Source: Pseudomonas sp. Au-Pse12 (GTDB lineage Bacteria > Pseudomonadota > Gammaproteobacteria > Pseudomonadales > Pseudomonadaceae). Taken from it: 64,000 nucleotides of DNA. The first letter of the stretch is position 1; every line of letters begins with the position of its first letter. A program made the position numbers and the translations under genes. This document shows positions 53,060-62,797 of the stretch, in pieces. The DNA is taken from positions 496,001 to 560,000 of the forward strand of contig NZ_JAJTTH010000001.1 in assembly GCF_021341665.1 (NCBI RefSeq), in the 5' to 3' direction. The notes beneath the pieces are model-generated. The model saw nothing but the letters and a program-made list of their open reading frames with translations, did not search any database and was not told the origin of the DNA.

Positions 53060-54487
53060 CTAGAGGTCGTGCTGCGCCGGGTCGAGCTTGGGAAACACCA
53101 GGCGGAACTCGGTCAGGTGCTCGGGAAGGCTGCTGGCTTCGGTGCGCCCCTGATGCAGGTTCATGATCGAACGCACGATCGCCAGGCCCAGCCCGGTGCC
53201 GCCTTCGGCGCGAGTGCGGCTGCTGTCGACCCGGTAGAAACGCTCGAACAGATGGGGCAGGTGGCAAGCGGCGATGCCGGGCCCCGGGTTGCTCACGCAC
53301 AGGCTCACGGCGTCCACCGTCTGTTCCACGCGCAGGCTGATCTGCTCCTGGGGCGGGCTGTGGCGGATGGCGTTGGACAGCAGGTTGGAGATCGCCCGCT
53401 GGATCATCAGGCGGTCCCCCAGGACCCAGGCGTCGCCGCTCAGTTGCAGTTGCAGTTGCTTGTCCTCGGCGCTCAGGGCGAACAGGTCGACCACCCGGCG
53501 CGCTTCTTCGCCCAGGGCGACCCGGGTGAACCGGGCCTGGGATGCTGGCTGGCTGACCTGGGCCAGGAACAGCATGTCGGCGACGATCCGCGTGACTCGC
53601 TCCAGCTCTTCGATACTGGCTTCCAGCACCGCCTTGTATTCTTCCGGCGGGCGCTCCCGGGACAGGGTCACCTGGGCCTTGCCCATGAGGTTGCTGATGG
53701 GGGAACGCAGCTCGTGGGCCAGGTCGTCGGAGAATTGCGACAGGCGCTGCACGCCGCCGTCCAGGCGTTGCAGCATGACGTTGATGCCCTGGCCCAGCTC
53801 CGCCAGTTCCCGGGGCAGGCCTTGCAGGGGCAGGCGGTGGGTCAGGTCCTGGGTGGTCACGCGCGCGGCAACCCGGCTGAATTGTTGCAGGGGCAGCAGG
53901 CCCCGCTGTACCAGCCACCAGGCGCCGAAGCCGATCAGCAGCAGCAACAGCGGCAGGGCGATCACGGTGGAGCGCAGGTAAGCGCTGAGCAGCGCCTGAT
54001 CGTTGCTGCGGTCCAGGCTCAGCACCACTTGCACCTGTTCGCCGTTGCACAGGCTCATTTGCCGGCTGGCGCTGAGCACCGGGTTGCCGCGGCTGTCGCG
54101 CCAGTCCAGGTAGCTGTCGCTGCCCGTTTCGCCCAGGGCCTTGGGCAAGGGCTCTTGGGCGAGGCCGCCGACTGTCAGCAAGGGCTTGGCCAGCGGATCG
54201 TCGCCAAGGACGCTCAATTGCAGGTTGTCGTGCCCCATCACCAGGTCCAGCAGGGAGTGGGGGCGGGCCGCCAGGTCGCTGCTTTTCAGGTCGCTGGTGA
54301 GGCTGTGCTGGATCTGCTCCAGCTTGCCGTCCAGGCCCTTGCGCGCCAGGTTGCCGAGTTCATGGCTCAAGGCCAGGTAGGCCAGGGTGGCCAGCAGCAC
54401 CACCAGCGCCGCGCCCATCAGGCTGACGGTCAGCCCCAGGCGCATGGACAGGCTGCTGTTGGCCGCCGCCGCGGGTGCGGCCTTCAT
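53060..54487 (-). CDS. copS: Sensor histidine kinase CopS (CusS-like, heavy-metal)
   Basis: A 475-aa membrane sensor kinase with TM1 near 20-45, a periplasmic sensor to about 175, TM2 near 178-195, HAMP (LVQRGLLPLQQFSRV), a HisKA H-box (SDDLAHELRSPISNL) and an HATPase domain (LSNAIRHSPP, GGTGLGLAIVRSIMN). The periplasmic part resembles CusS/CopS sensors of copper and silver. The stop lies 51 bp past the chrA end on the other strand. The ATG overlaps copR's stop by 4 nt, so copR-copS are coupled. Confidence 0.92.
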   Translation of the reverse strand: MKAAPAAAANSSLSMRLGLTVSLMGAALVVLLATLAYLALSHELGNLARKGLDGKLEQIQHSLTSDLKSSDLAARPHSLLDLVMGHDNLQLSVLGDDPLAKPLLTVGGLAQEPLPKALGETGSDSYLDWRDSRGNPVLSASRQMSLCNGEQVQVVLSLDRSNDQALLSAYLRSTVIALPLLLLLIGFGAWWLVQRGLLPLQQFSRVAARVTTQDLTHRLPLQGLPRELAELGQGINVMLQRLDGGVQRLSQFSDDLAHELRSPISNLMGKAQVTLSRERPPEEYKAVLEASIEELERVTRIVADMLFLAQVSQPASQARFTRVALGEEARRVVDLFALSAEDKQLQLQLSGDAWVLGDRLMIQRAISNLLSNAIRHSPPQEQISLRVEQTVDAVSLCVSNPGPGIAACHLPHLFERFYRVDSSRTRAEGGTGLGLAIVRSIMNLHQGRTEASSLPEHLTEFRLVFPKLDPAQHDL

Positions 54488-55158
54488 GGGCGCACTTCCA
54501 GTACATAACCGACACCGCGCAGGGTGTGGATCAGCTTGACCTCGCTGGCGTCGTCGATCTTGCCCCGCAGGCGGCTGATGGAGACTTCCACCACATTGGT
54601 GTCGCAATCGAAGTTCATGTCCCAGACCAGGGAAATGATCTGGGTGCGGGTCAATACTTCTCCGCTGTGGCGCATCAATACATGCAAGAGGGTGAATTCC
54701 TTGGTGGTCAGGTCGATACGGCGATTGCCGCGATAGGCCCGATGACGGCGCGGATCAAGTTGCAGGTCGGCAACTTGCAGCACTTCCGGCTGAACAATGA
54801 CTTCGCTGCGGCGCATCAGTGTGCGAACCCGGGCCAGCAACTCGGGAAACTGAAATGGCTTGACCAGATAATCATCGGCGCCCATGTCCAGGCCCTTGAC
54901 CTTATCTTCCAGTCGGCCTCTTGCCGTTAACATCATGACCCGCGCCGGATACTGCCCCTGTAACTGTTCGAGTACTTGCCAGCCATCTTTGCCGGGCAGG
55001 TTTATATCCAGGATCACCAGTTCATAAGGCTGTTGCTGAATCAAATACAGACCGTCCACGCCATTGTGCGCACGGTCGACAACATAGCCACTTTCACTCA
55101 GGCCCTGATGCAGGTAGTCGGCTGTTTTAGGCTCGTCCTCAATCACCAGAATGCGCAT
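54484..55158 (-). CDS. copR: Response regulator CopR (OmpR family)
   Basis: A 224-aa response regulator: receiver domain with acidic pocket EDE, phospho-acceptor Asp in LVILDINLPGKDG and Lys in YLVKPF; then an OmpR-type winged helix (SRLRGKIDDASEVKLIHTLRGVGY). It is like P. aeruginosa CopR (PA2809) and CusR. It precedes copS and is followed upstream by ptrA. A TGACA-N5-GTAAT box lies about 180 bp upstream. It probably activates copAB at 20-22 kb, and its own operon. Confidence 0.93.
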   Translation of the reverse strand: MRILVIEDEPKTADYLHQGLSESGYVVDRAHNGVDGLYLIQQQPYELVILDINLPGKDGWQVLEQLQGQYPARVMMLTARGRLEDKVKGLDMGADDYLVKPFQFPELLARVRTLMRRSEVIVQPEVLQVADLQLDPRRHRAYRGNRRIDLTTKEFTLLHVLMRHSGEVLTRTQIISLVWDMNFDCDTNVVEVSISRLRGKIDDASEVKLIHTLRGVGYVLEVRP

Positions 55159-55336
55159 TGCAATATCCTCATCAAATCTTTCGGGTGCTATCGAATGGGC
55201 GCAGGTTAAAGGCTGTAGTAGCTACAGGGTCAATGAATTAACCCAGTCAATTCAAATAATTAGCCGGGCTTTCCGATCGGTGGTGAGTGGCTGGGCGCGG
55301 CGATGTTAATTGAATCGCTGTGGCGTGGGCGACAAA

Positions 55337-55351
55337 TGACAGGGTTGTAAT
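55337..55351. promoter_or_regulatory. CopR box upstream of copR
   Basis: TGACAGGGTTGTAAT fits TGACA-N5-GTAAT and is about 179-193 bp upstream of the copR start. The same motif occurs before copA (22402-22416, opposite strand). This supports CopR autoregulation and control of copA. Confidence 0.6.
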
Positions 55352-55394
55352 TCACCGGTCATCCAGCAGCAAGAAAGTTGCCTGAAGCTATTAT

Positions 55395-55418
55395 AAAAAA
55401 GGCGCCCACAAGGGCGCC
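55395..55418 (-). terminator. Terminator after ptrA
   Basis: GGCGCCC/GGGCGCC stem (55401-55407, 55412-55418) with a 4-nt loop. On the minus strand it is followed by TTTTTT, 60 bp past the ptrA stop. Confidence 0.88.
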
Positions 55419-55478
55419 AAACATCCATCTGCGACAAAGGAGCGGCTTGCCCAGAGTGGGTATTGCTTTAAGTCGATA

Positions 55479-55703
55479 TCAAGCGTCGGGCTGTTGTTGC
55501 TTGGCGTCCGAAGCGGAATAGTTGGGGGCGGCTTTTTGCTTGTCGGCTTTCGCGGTGTTTTCAGTCTTGTCACCGTGAAGCTGTTGCTGACTGACACGGA
55601 AGTTCTCGTAGAAGCGCTGCATATGTTCCGCGCCGCCTTCGGCAAAGGCTGCACTGGAACCAGCCAGAATCAGGCCGCTTAATACCAAAGTTGAAATTTT
55701 CAT
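55479..55703 (-). CDS. ptrA: PtrA-like small periplasmic copper-tolerance protein
   Basis: A 74-aa exported protein with a Sec signal peptide (MKISTLVLSGLILAGSSAAFA) and a hydrophilic mature part beginning EGGAEHMQRFYENFRVSQQQ, then a Lys/Ala/Gln-rich tail. In P. aeruginosa, ptrA (PA2808) encodes a small copper-induced periplasmic protein next to copR-copS, and the start of the mature domain (AEGGAERMQ..) is similar as I recall it. Size and neighbourhood support PtrA; the originally proposed role in type III secretion has been questioned. The C-terminal tail is probably disordered. Confidence 0.72.
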   Translation of the reverse strand: MKISTLVLSGLILAGSSAAFAEGGAEHMQRFYENFRVSQQQLHGDKTENTAKADKQKAAPNYSASDAKQQQPDA

Positions 55704-55872
55704 GCTGTGTTTCCTACTTAAGAGTGTTCGGTACTTGTTTCATCCCTGCACAAGAAGTGATGGGGGAAGTTTCACCGAAGTGTATTAAGTGAGGGTTAAC
55801 GTCAGCCTGAGGCGCCGGTCAGGTTTTCGACATGATGTGTCAATGCGCTTTTCAAACGGCGCTTGCACCTAC

Positions 55873-55907
55873 AAAAACGCCCCGAGGACCATCTGGTTCT
55901 CGGGGCG
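55873..55907 (-). terminator. Terminator after cptA
   Basis: CGCCCCGAG/CTCGGGGCG (55878-55886, 55899-55907) with a further weak inner stem, followed by TTTTT on the minus strand. It ends the cptA transcript. Confidence 0.9.
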
Positions 55908-55929
55908 CGGGCACAGCAGGGATGGGGCC

Positions 55930-57672
55930 TTACTGCTGGACGACGGCCGCCTCGGTGGGGGCCTTGGGTTTCATCAGGCTGAAGTCGATCAGCGGCTTGC
56001 TCTGGCGCGAGTAGGGGTCGCCGATCAGCAGCGGCCGTGGCTTGAAGCTGTCACTCACCAGGCTGCGGCTGCGGTCCAGCTCATCGAAGCTCAGGCCCGC
56101 GAGGTCCGCCCAGGTGTGAATCAGCTGGGAGCTCATGTAAGGACGACTGAGGTCGGAAGCAAAGTTCCAGTCATGGGTCTCCCGCCATTTCGGCGAGGCC
56201 CAGGCCATGAACGGAATGGTGTACATCGGTGCGGTCGGCCGGGCTTCGTTACGCCCCAGGGTGTCGTGGCCGGCAGAGTCGAAGACGTCTTCGCCGTGGT
56301 CCGAGAGGTACAGCAGGAAACCGTTAGGGTCGGTCTTGGCGTAATTCTTGATCAGGTTCGAGACCACGAAGTCGTTGTACAGCACCGCGTTGTCGTAACT
56401 GTTGTAGGTGGGCAACTGGTCGTCACGCACACCGTCCGGCACGCCCTGGCGATCGTTGAACTTGTCGAAGCTCGGCGGGTAGCGGTACTGGTAGCTCATG
56501 TGGGTGCCCAACAGGTGGACCACGATGAACTTGCGCGGTGCGCTGTCGGCCAGGGCCTTGGAGAACGGCTCCAGCACGTCGCCGTCGTACTGGCGGGCGT
56601 TCTGGTTGCGGTTGTTGTTGAGGTACACCTGCTCGTCCGCCTGCTCGGAGAAGGTGGTGAGCATGGTGTTGCGCTTGGTCATGGTCTGCTGGTTGGTGAT
56701 CCAGTAGGTCTTGTAGCCGGCCTGCTTCATCACGCTGACCAGCGACGGGCTCTTGAGGTACAGGTCTGGGTTTTCTTCGTTGGCGAAGGTCAGCACCTGT
56801 TGCAGCGCCTCAATGGTGTAGGGGCGCGGGGTGATGACGTTGTTGAACACGGCCAGTTGGTCCTTGAGCTTGTCCAGCTCCGGGGTGGTCTGGCGCGGGT
56901 AGCCGTAGAGGCTCATGCGCTGGCGGTTGGTGGATTCGCCGATCACCAGTACCAGGGTCGCCGGCTGGTTGGCCATGCTGTCCTTGAGGTTGGTCAGGGG
57001 CGGGATCTTGCTGACGCTGTCGAGCATGCCTTGCATGCCGTCCAGCTGCTCGCGGTAGCGGCGATAGGCAATCAGCATCTGCCAAGGCACCGCGGGCTCG
57101 ATGCGGGTTTCGAATTTTTCCAGGCCGGCGGCCAGGGTATCGGCGCGGGAGATCTGCTTGACCAGCGGGTAGCCGACAATCGCCACGAGGATCGCCGCGG
57201 CTGCCACCAGGGCCTGGGTGCGAGGCAGGTAGACCGGGCGCAGGCGGGTCCAGAGGAAGAAGGCGAAGGCGGTGTGGGCAAGGAACGCCAGGACCATCCA
57301 CCAGGCAAAGTACTGAGTCAGGTATTCAGCCGCTTCCGAGGGGTTGGACTCGAACATGATGAAGATGACGCTTTGCGAGAACTCCTGCTGATAGACGAAG
57401 AAGTAGCCCAGGCTGGCCATGGAGCAGGCCCAGAGCACCACGCCGATCACCGCCGCCATGACTTTGGTGCGTGCCGGGAACAGCAGCATCGGCGCCAGCC
57501 AGATCGCGCTCATGAAGAACGCCTGGCGGAAACCGGTGAAGCCGGAGGTGTCGGTCAGCTGGATCAGCAGTTGGGTGATGCCGGAGAAATACCAGAAGAA
57601 CAGGAACAGCCAGAGCAGCCCCATCCAGTCAAAACCTTTCGCAGACGTATCACTGCGTTTGAACAATGCCAT
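55930..57672 (-). CDS. cptA: Phosphoethanolamine transferase CptA
   Basis: A 580-aa inner-membrane phosphoethanolamine transferase of the EptA/CptA family; E. coli CptA (577 aa) modifies the LPS core heptose. The N-terminal half has five hydrophobic helices (first near 17-37) and the C-terminal half is the periplasmic alkaline-phosphatase-like catalytic domain: LVLVIGESTNRQRMSLYGY with the nucleophilic Thr, VVHLLGTHMSYQYRYP and LYLSDHGEDVFD with metal ligands. Start MALFKRSDTSAKGFDW. Function on core heptose is inferred from similarity; lipid A is an alternative. Confidence 0.9.
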   Translation of the reverse strand: MALFKRSDTSAKGFDWMGLLWLFLFFWYFSGITQLLIQLTDTSGFTGFRQAFFMSAIWLAPMLLFPARTKVMAAVIGVVLWACSMASLGYFFVYQQEFSQSVIFIMFESNPSEAAEYLTQYFAWWMVLAFLAHTAFAFFLWTRLRPVYLPRTQALVAAAAILVAIVGYPLVKQISRADTLAAGLEKFETRIEPAVPWQMLIAYRRYREQLDGMQGMLDSVSKIPPLTNLKDSMANQPATLVLVIGESTNRQRMSLYGYPRQTTPELDKLKDQLAVFNNVITPRPYTIEALQQVLTFANEENPDLYLKSPSLVSVMKQAGYKTYWITNQQTMTKRNTMLTTFSEQADEQVYLNNNRNQNARQYDGDVLEPFSKALADSAPRKFIVVHLLGTHMSYQYRYPPSFDKFNDRQGVPDGVRDDQLPTYNSYDNAVLYNDFVVSNLIKNYAKTDPNGFLLYLSDHGEDVFDSAGHDTLGRNEARPTAPMYTIPFMAWASPKWRETHDWNFASDLSRPYMSSQLIHTWADLAGLSFDELDRSRSLVSDSFKPRPLLIGDPYSRQSKPLIDFSLMKPKAPTEAAVVQQ

Positions 57673-57945
57673 TCAGCGCTCCCCCAGGAATCCAAGATCA
57701 TTACGCGCCCCAAGGGCCGCGCGAATGAGCGCCGTCTTGTCACAAGACGGCCACAATGGCCGGGAGTATCAATTGGCAAGTGTGAAAAGTTTGTCAGCGT
57801 AACGTCGGTGTTTTGTCGGTTGCACCAGGGTGGTGCATTGGCTTGGCGATGGCTGGCGCTTGGTCGACCAGCGGCGCGATCGAGGGAGGGGGCCACAGTG
57901 TGCAACGCTGAACGCCGGCCGCAACCCGCGTTCAGCAGGCGAGGT

Positions 57946-58122
57946 TCAGCCCGCGCAGGAGAGGTGGGGCGGTACCGGTTGGCCCTGGTCTTTGAGCAGC
58001 AGGCGCAATTGTGCGAGCTCCTGTTGCAGTTGGTCGCGTTGCTCTTTGAGCTGGCGCAATTCGTCACGACGGATAGTGACGTACAGGGTTTGTGCGGGTC
58101 GTGCCGGTAGTACTGTGCCCAT
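57946..58122 (-). CDS. Small coiled-coil protein, 58 aa
   Basis: A 58-aa protein MGTVLPARPAQTLYVTIR followed by a charged heptad-rich helix (about residues 19-45, RDELRQLKEQRDQLQQELAQ) and a Pro-containing tail ending SCAG. The start Met has AGGTG/GAGG upstream at 7-8 nt; longer in-frame extension upstream is judged non-coding. Coiled-coil dimer expected; function unknown. It reads the same way as cptA, 273 bp upstream of it. Confidence 0.68.
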   Translation of the reverse strand: MGTVLPARPAQTLYVTIRRDELRQLKEQRDQLQQELAQLRLLLKDQGQPVPPHLSCAG

Positions 58123-58530
58123 TGCTTCACCTCGCAAATGGCGTGTCTCAACTATGCTTCGCTGGCCGCATCCCTTGCGCAAAGCACTATCGGCGGCGAT
58201 TTTATTTCTTTTTCGGCCAAAGGGAACTTTTTTATTTTCAATGGTCGCTGTGTCTTCGCGAAGATTTGCAGCGTTATCCACCCAGGGCTCGGGAAACTTC
58301 GCAGGCTGGCATGGGACTAATTCTTCGTTAATTGGCATGCCCGGCAGAGGAACGGGTAGGGGCGGGCAGTGCGAGTTGCACGCCGTTAGCGCTAAAAACT
58401 CGGAATCGACTTAAAGATTGCGCTGTCTTGGGGCTTCTTGCCTTGTATAGTTGCGCCCCTCGGGATTCTGACCCGGCCCACTGGGCTATAACTTTTTTGA
58501 TTTGAATTTTTGCAGTAGGAGCATCAGCAC
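58123..58530. other. 408-bp divergent intergenic region before gnd
   Basis: No gene is seen. The gnd-proximal end carries a CTATAAC -10-like element near 58486 and a TAGGAG ribosome site before gnd. The other end has an AT-rich stretch (about 58195-58245). No operator is recognised. Confidence 0.4.
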
Positions 58531-59511
58531 ATGCAACTGGGGATTATTGGACTGGGCCGCATGGGCGGCAACATTGCACGGCGCCTGATGCTCAATGGGC
58601 ACGAGACCGTAGTCTTTGACCGCAATACCGATTTCGTCAGCACCCTGGCCGCCGAAGGCGCCAAGGGCGTCGCCGACCTGCCAGCCCTGGTGGCCGGCCT
58701 GGAAGCCCCTCGCGCGGTCTGGGTGATGCTGCCCGCCGGTGCGCCCACCGAAGAGACCATCGACACCCTCAGCCAGTTGCTGGAGCCGGGCGATGTGATC
58801 ATCGATGGCGGCAACACCTACTATAAGGACGACATTCGCCGTGCCCGTGACCTGGCGGAAAAAGGCCTGAAGTACATCGACGTCGGCACCTCCGGCGGCG
58901 TCTGGGGCCTGGAGCGGGGCTACTGCATGATGATCGGTGGCGATGCCGCCGAAGTGCTGCGCCTGGATCCGCTCTTTGCCGCCCTGGCCCCGGGCCTGGG
59001 CACCATCGCGCGGACCAAGGATCGGGTTGCCGAGGATGATCGTGCCGAGCGTGGCTACATCCACGCTGGCCCGGCCGGTTCCGGGCACTTCGTCAAGATG
59101 ATCCACAACGGTATCGAGTACGGGATGATGCAGGCCTTTGCCGAAGGCTTCGACATCCTCAAGACCAAGAACTCGGAAAGCCTGCCGCAAGACCAGCGCT
59201 TCGACCTCAATGTGGCGGACATCGCTGAAGTCTGGCGGCGCGGCAGCGTGGTTTCCTCCTGGCTGCTGGACCTGACTGCCGATGCCCTGGCCGGTGATCC
59301 CAAGCTCGAGGGCTTCTCCGGCTCGGTGGCCGACAGTGGCGAAGGGCGCTGGACCATCGAAGCGGCCATGGAGCAAGCGGTGCCGGTGCCGGTGCTGTCC
59401 AACTCGCTGTTCTCCCGCTACCGCTCGCGCGGCCAGGGCACCTACGGTGACAAGCTGCTGTCGGCCATGCGCTTCGGCTTTGGCGGGCACGTGGAGACCG
59501 GGAAAAAATGA
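58531..59511 (+). CDS. gnd: 6-phosphogluconate dehydrogenase, decarboxylating (short GndA type)
   Basis: A 326-aa NAD(P)-dependent 6-phosphogluconate dehydrogenase of the short, GndA-like type (about 300-330 aa, unlike the ~470-aa E. coli enzyme). Motifs: [19 protein letters not shown] (nucleotide binding), [32 protein letters not shown] (family signature) and [18 protein letters not shown] (substrate). It makes ribulose-5-phosphate and CO2. TAGGAG precedes ATG. It overlaps zwf by 4 nt, forming an oxidative pentose-phosphate pair as in P. putida PP_4043-PP_4042. Confidence 0.95.
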   Translation: MQLGIIGLGRMGGNIARRLMLNGHETVVFDRNTDFVSTLAAEGAKGVADLPALVAGLEAPRAVWVMLPAGAPTEETIDTLSQLLEPGDVIIDGGNTYYKDDIRRARDLAEKGLKYIDVGTSGGVWGLERGYCMMIGGDAAEVLRLDPLFAALAPGLGTIARTKDRVAEDDRAERGYIHAGPAGSGHFVKMIHNGIEYGMMQAFAEGFDILKTKNSESLPQDQRFDLNVADIAEVWRRGSVVSSWLLDLTADALAGDPKLEGFSGSVADSGEGRWTIEAAMEQAVPVPVLSNSLFSRYRSRGQGTYGDKLLSAMRFGFGGHVETGKK

Positions 59512-61025
59512 CCGCGACGCGAAAGAAGTCCAAGGCGTTGCCAGCGCCGCCGACCACGCTGTTCCTGTTTGGCGCCCGCGGTGATCTGGTCAAGCGCCTG
59601 TTGATGCCGGCGCTGTACAACCTCAGCCGTGACGGTTTGCTGGATGCGGGGCTGCGGATTGTCGGCGTTGACCACAACGCGGTGAGCGACGCCGAGTTCG
59701 CCACCTTGCTGGAAGACTTCCTTCGCGATGAAGTGCTCAACAAGCAGGGGCAGGGGGCGGCCGTGGATGCCGCCGTCTGGGCCCGGCTGACCCGGGGCAT
59801 CCGTTATGTCCAGGGCGATTTCCTTGACGATTCCACCTACACCGAACTGGCGGCGCAGATCGCCGCCAGCGGCACCGGCAACGCGGTGTTCTACCTGGCC
59901 ACCGCGCCGCGCTTCTTCAGTGAAGTGGTGCGCCGCCTGGGCAGCGCCGGGTTGCTGGAGGAGGGCCCGGAGGCCTTTCGCCGGGTGGTGATCGAAAAAC
60001 CCTTCGGCTCCGACCTGCAGACCGCGCAAGCCTTGAACAGCTGCCTGCTCAGGGTCATGAGCGAGAAACAGATCTATCGCATCGACCATTACCTGGGCAA
60101 GGAAACGGTGCAGAACATTCTGGTCAGCCGTTTCTCCAACAGCCTGTTCGAGGCGTTCTGGAACAATCACTACATCGACCACGTGCAGATCACCGCGGCG
60201 GAAACCGTCGGGGTGCAAACCCGTGGCAGCTTTTATGAACACACCGGCGCCCTGCGGGACATGGTGCCCAACCACCTGTTCCAGTTGCTGGCGATGGTGG
60301 CCATGGAACCGCCCGCGGCCTTTGGCGCCGATGCCGTGCGTGGCGAGAAGGCCAAGGTGGTGGGGGCCATCCGCCCCTGGTCCGTGGAAGAGGCCCGCGC
60401 CAACTCGGTGCGCGGCCAGTACGGCGCCGGCGAAGTGGACGGCAAGGCCCTGCTCGGCTACCGCGAGGAAGCCAACGTGGCGCCCGACAGCAGTACCGAG
60501 ACCTACGTCGCGCTGAAGGTGATGATCGACAACTGGCGCTGGGTGGGCGTGCCGTTCTACCTGCGCACCGGCAAGCGCATGAGTGTGCGCGACACCGAGA
60601 TCGTCATCTGTTTCAAGCCGGCGCCCTATGCGCAGTTTCGCGATACCGAGGTCGAGCGCCTGCAGCCGACCTACCTGCGGATCCAGATCCAGCCCAACGA
60701 AGGCATGTGGTTCGACCTGCTGGCGAAAAAGCCCGGGCCGAGCCTGGACATGGCCAATATCGAACTGGGTTTCGCCTACCGCGACTTCTTCGAGATGCAA
60801 CCTTCCACCGGCTACGAAACCCTGATCTATGACTGCCTGATCGGCGACCAGACGCTGTTCCAGCGTGCCGACAACATCGAGAACGGCTGGCGTGCGGTGC
60901 AACCCTTCATTGATGCCTGGCAACAGGACGCCAGCCTGCAGAGCTACCCGGCGGGCGTGGATGGTCCGGCCGCCGGGGATGAACTGCTGGCCCGGGATGG
61001 CCGCGTGTGGCGCCCGCTCGGATGA
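59508..61025 (+). CDS. zwf: Glucose-6-phosphate 1-dehydrogenase (second-copy type)
   Basis: A 505-aa glucose-6-phosphate dehydrogenase: NADP-binding [13 protein letters not shown] (typical GxxGDL, here with Arg), the active-site [14 protein letters not shown], and MDNWRW-like [19 protein letters not shown]. It converts glucose-6-phosphate to 6-phosphogluconolactone. It overlaps gnd by 4 nt (ATGA) and is the partner of gnd rather than of the edd/glk or pgl-eda clusters known elsewhere in Pseudomonas. Cofactor preference (NAD versus NADP) not determined. Confidence 0.95.
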   Translation: MTATRKKSKALPAPPTTLFLFGARGDLVKRLLMPALYNLSRDGLLDAGLRIVGVDHNAVSDAEFATLLEDFLRDEVLNKQGQGAAVDAAVWARLTRGIRYVQGDFLDDSTYTELAAQIAASGTGNAVFYLATAPRFFSEVVRRLGSAGLLEEGPEAFRRVVIEKPFGSDLQTAQALNSCLLRVMSEKQIYRIDHYLGKETVQNILVSRFSNSLFEAFWNNHYIDHVQITAAETVGVQTRGSFYEHTGALRDMVPNHLFQLLAMVAMEPPAAFGADAVRGEKAKVVGAIRPWSVEEARANSVRGQYGAGEVDGKALLGYREEANVAPDSSTETYVALKVMIDNWRWVGVPFYLRTGKRMSVRDTEIVICFKPAPYAQFRDTEVERLQPTYLRIQIQPNEGMWFDLLAKKPGPSLDMANIELGFAYRDFFEMQPSTGYETLIYDCLIGDQTLFQRADNIENGWRAVQPFIDAWQQDASLQSYPAGVDGPAAGDELLARDGRVWRPLG

Positions 61026-61056
61026 GCCCGGTGCAGGCGCGCCGCATTTCCAGGCC

Positions 61057-62559
61057 CTACAGCCAGTAGCTCACCGCATACCAGCCCAGCAGGCCCATCA
61101 CCACGGTGTAGGGCAGGGCCATCCACACCATCCGTCCATAGGACAGGCGCACCAGCGGTGCGATCGCCGAGGTCAGCAGGAACAGGAACGCCGCCTGGCC
61201 GTTGGGCGTGGCCACGCTCGGCAGGTTGGTGCCGGTGTTGATGGCGATGGCCAGGGTCTCGAAGTGTTCGCGGCTCATCTGCCCGGACACGAAGGCGTGC
61301 TTGACCTCGGTGATGTAGATGGTGGCGACGAACACGTTGTCACTGATGGCCGACAGCAGGCCGTTGGCGATGAACAGCATGCCCGGCTGCTGGTTCGCCG
61401 GCAGGGCCAGCACCCACTGGATCAGCGGGGTGAACAGCTGCTGCTGGTGAATCACCGCGACCACGGCGAAGAACACCACCAGCAAGGCGGTGAAGGGCAT
61501 GGCGTCCTTGAAGGCGTTGCCCAGGCGATGTTCGTCGGTGATCCCGGTGAAGGCGGTGATCAGCACGATCACCAGCAGGCCGATCAGGCCGACCTCGGCC
61601 ACATGCAGGGCCAGGCCGACGATCAGGATCAATGCCGCCAGCCCCTGGACCAGCAGCGCCGCACGCTGACGCGAGGTGCGCTGGGCATCGTCCTCGGCGG
61701 CGTAGTTGGCCAGCACCCGGCGCACGTTGTCCGGCAACAGGGTGCCGTAGCCGAACCAGCGCAGTTTCTCCAGCAGCACGCAGGTCACCAGGCCGGCGGC
61801 CAGCACTGGCATCGAAACCGGCGCGACCTTGCGGAAAAAGTCGGCGAAGTGCCAACCCATTTCATGACCGATCAGCAGGTTCTGCGGTTCCCCCACCAGG
61901 GTGCAAACGCCACCCAGGGCGGTGCCCACCGCGCCGTGCATCAGCAGGCTGCGCAGGAACGCGCGAAACTGCTCCAGGTCGTCGTGGTGCAGGGTCGGCA
62001 ACTGTTGGTCGTCAGCAAAGGCGCTGTCCTGGCGCGGGTCATTGCCGGACGCGACCCGGTGATACACCGAATAGAAGCCCACCGCGGCGCTGATGATCAC
62101 GGCGGTGACGGTCAGGGCATCGAGAAAGGCCGAGAGAAAGGCTGAAAGAAAGCAGAACATCAACCCCAGCAGCGCCTTGGAGCGCACGCCCAGCAGCAGC
62201 CGGGAGAACAGGTACAGCAGCAATTCCTTCATGAAATAGATGCCCGCCACCATGAACATCAGCAGCAGGATCACCGGGAAGTTGTGCACCAGTTCGTCGT
62301 ACAGCGCCTGGGGCGTGGCCATGCCCAGCAGCAAGGCTTCCACCAGCAGCAGGCCGCCGGGCATCAAGGGGTAGCACTTGAGGGCCATGGCCAGGGTGAA
62401 GATGAACTCGATGACCAGGCACCAGCCGGCCGCGGCCGGGCTGACCGCAAAGAACAGCAGCGGATTGAGCAGCAGGAACGCGACAATGCTTGCCTTGTAC
62501 CAGCGCGGTGATTGGCCGAGAAAATTATGGGCGAACGCCTGGGCCATTGAGCCGGACAT
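61057..62559 (-). CDS. nhaB: Na+/H+ antiporter NhaB
   Basis: A 500-aa inner-membrane Na+/H+ antiporter of the NhaB type: N-terminus [40 protein letters not shown] and [20 protein letters not shown] are family segments, and [21 protein letters not shown] near the C-terminus. It expels sodium at alkaline or saline conditions. Length matches the family (500-515). Convergent with zwf (31 bp gap). Confidence 0.95.
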   Translation of the reverse strand: MSGSMAQAFAHNFLGQSPRWYKASIVAFLLLNPLLFFAVSPAAAGWCLVIEFIFTLAMALKCYPLMPGGLLLVEALLLGMATPQALYDELVHNFPVILLLMFMVAGIYFMKELLLYLFSRLLLGVRSKALLGLMFCFLSAFLSAFLDALTVTAVIISAAVGFYSVYHRVASGNDPRQDSAFADDQQLPTLHHDDLEQFRAFLRSLLMHGAVGTALGGVCTLVGEPQNLLIGHEMGWHFADFFRKVAPVSMPVLAAGLVTCVLLEKLRWFGYGTLLPDNVRRVLANYAAEDDAQRTSRQRAALLVQGLAALILIVGLALHVAEVGLIGLLVIVLITAFTGITDEHRLGNAFKDAMPFTALLVVFFAVVAVIHQQQLFTPLIQWVLALPANQQPGMLFIANGLLSAISDNVFVATIYITEVKHAFVSGQMSREHFETLAIAINTGTNLPSVATPNGQAAFLFLLTSAIAPLVRLSYGRMVWMALPYTVVMGLLGWYAVSYWL

Positions 62560-62674
62560 GGGCTGCTCCTAGTAGTGAGAAGCGCGCAACTTGCCGCATG
62601 GCGAATTGAGAATCAAGAATTGATGAAATCTTTTGCGACAATCTTCCCCCCCACCAAGCGATCTGCCACGAACC

Positions 62675-62784
62675 TGTGTAGGAGTCTGTGTAAGGAGTCT
62701 ATGCAGGAGCCGGCTGGCCGGCGAAGAGGCCCTCAGGCCTTGCGCAGTGTTCAGGGGCGCCTGCGCTGGCCAGCCAGCACCTAC
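62675..62784. repeat. Tandem AGGAGTC units joined to an inverted REP pair
   Basis: Three near-tandem copies TGTGTAGGAGTC (62675), TGTGTAAGGAGTC (62687) and TATGCAGGAGCC (62700) run into a REP arm GGAGCCGGCTGGCCGGCGAA; an inverted arm with CTGGCCAGCCAGCACCTAC ends at 62784. It fills the gap between nhaB and paaZ. Confidence 0.7.
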
Positions 62785-62797
62785 ATGGGGACGGGTT

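Larger units (their letters stand above)
55159..55478. other. copR leader region with CopR box and ptrA terminator
   Basis: 320 bp without a gene between ptrA and copR, both leftward. It holds the ptrA terminator (55395-55418), then a CopR-type box (55337-55351) and an AT-rich part down to copR, so copRS can have its own promoter. Confidence 0.55.

Noticed and set aside
55789..58110. Open frame of about 770 codons antisense to cptA
   Set aside because: It crosses the cptA terminator and the small coiled-coil gene; composition is typical of a shadow frame.
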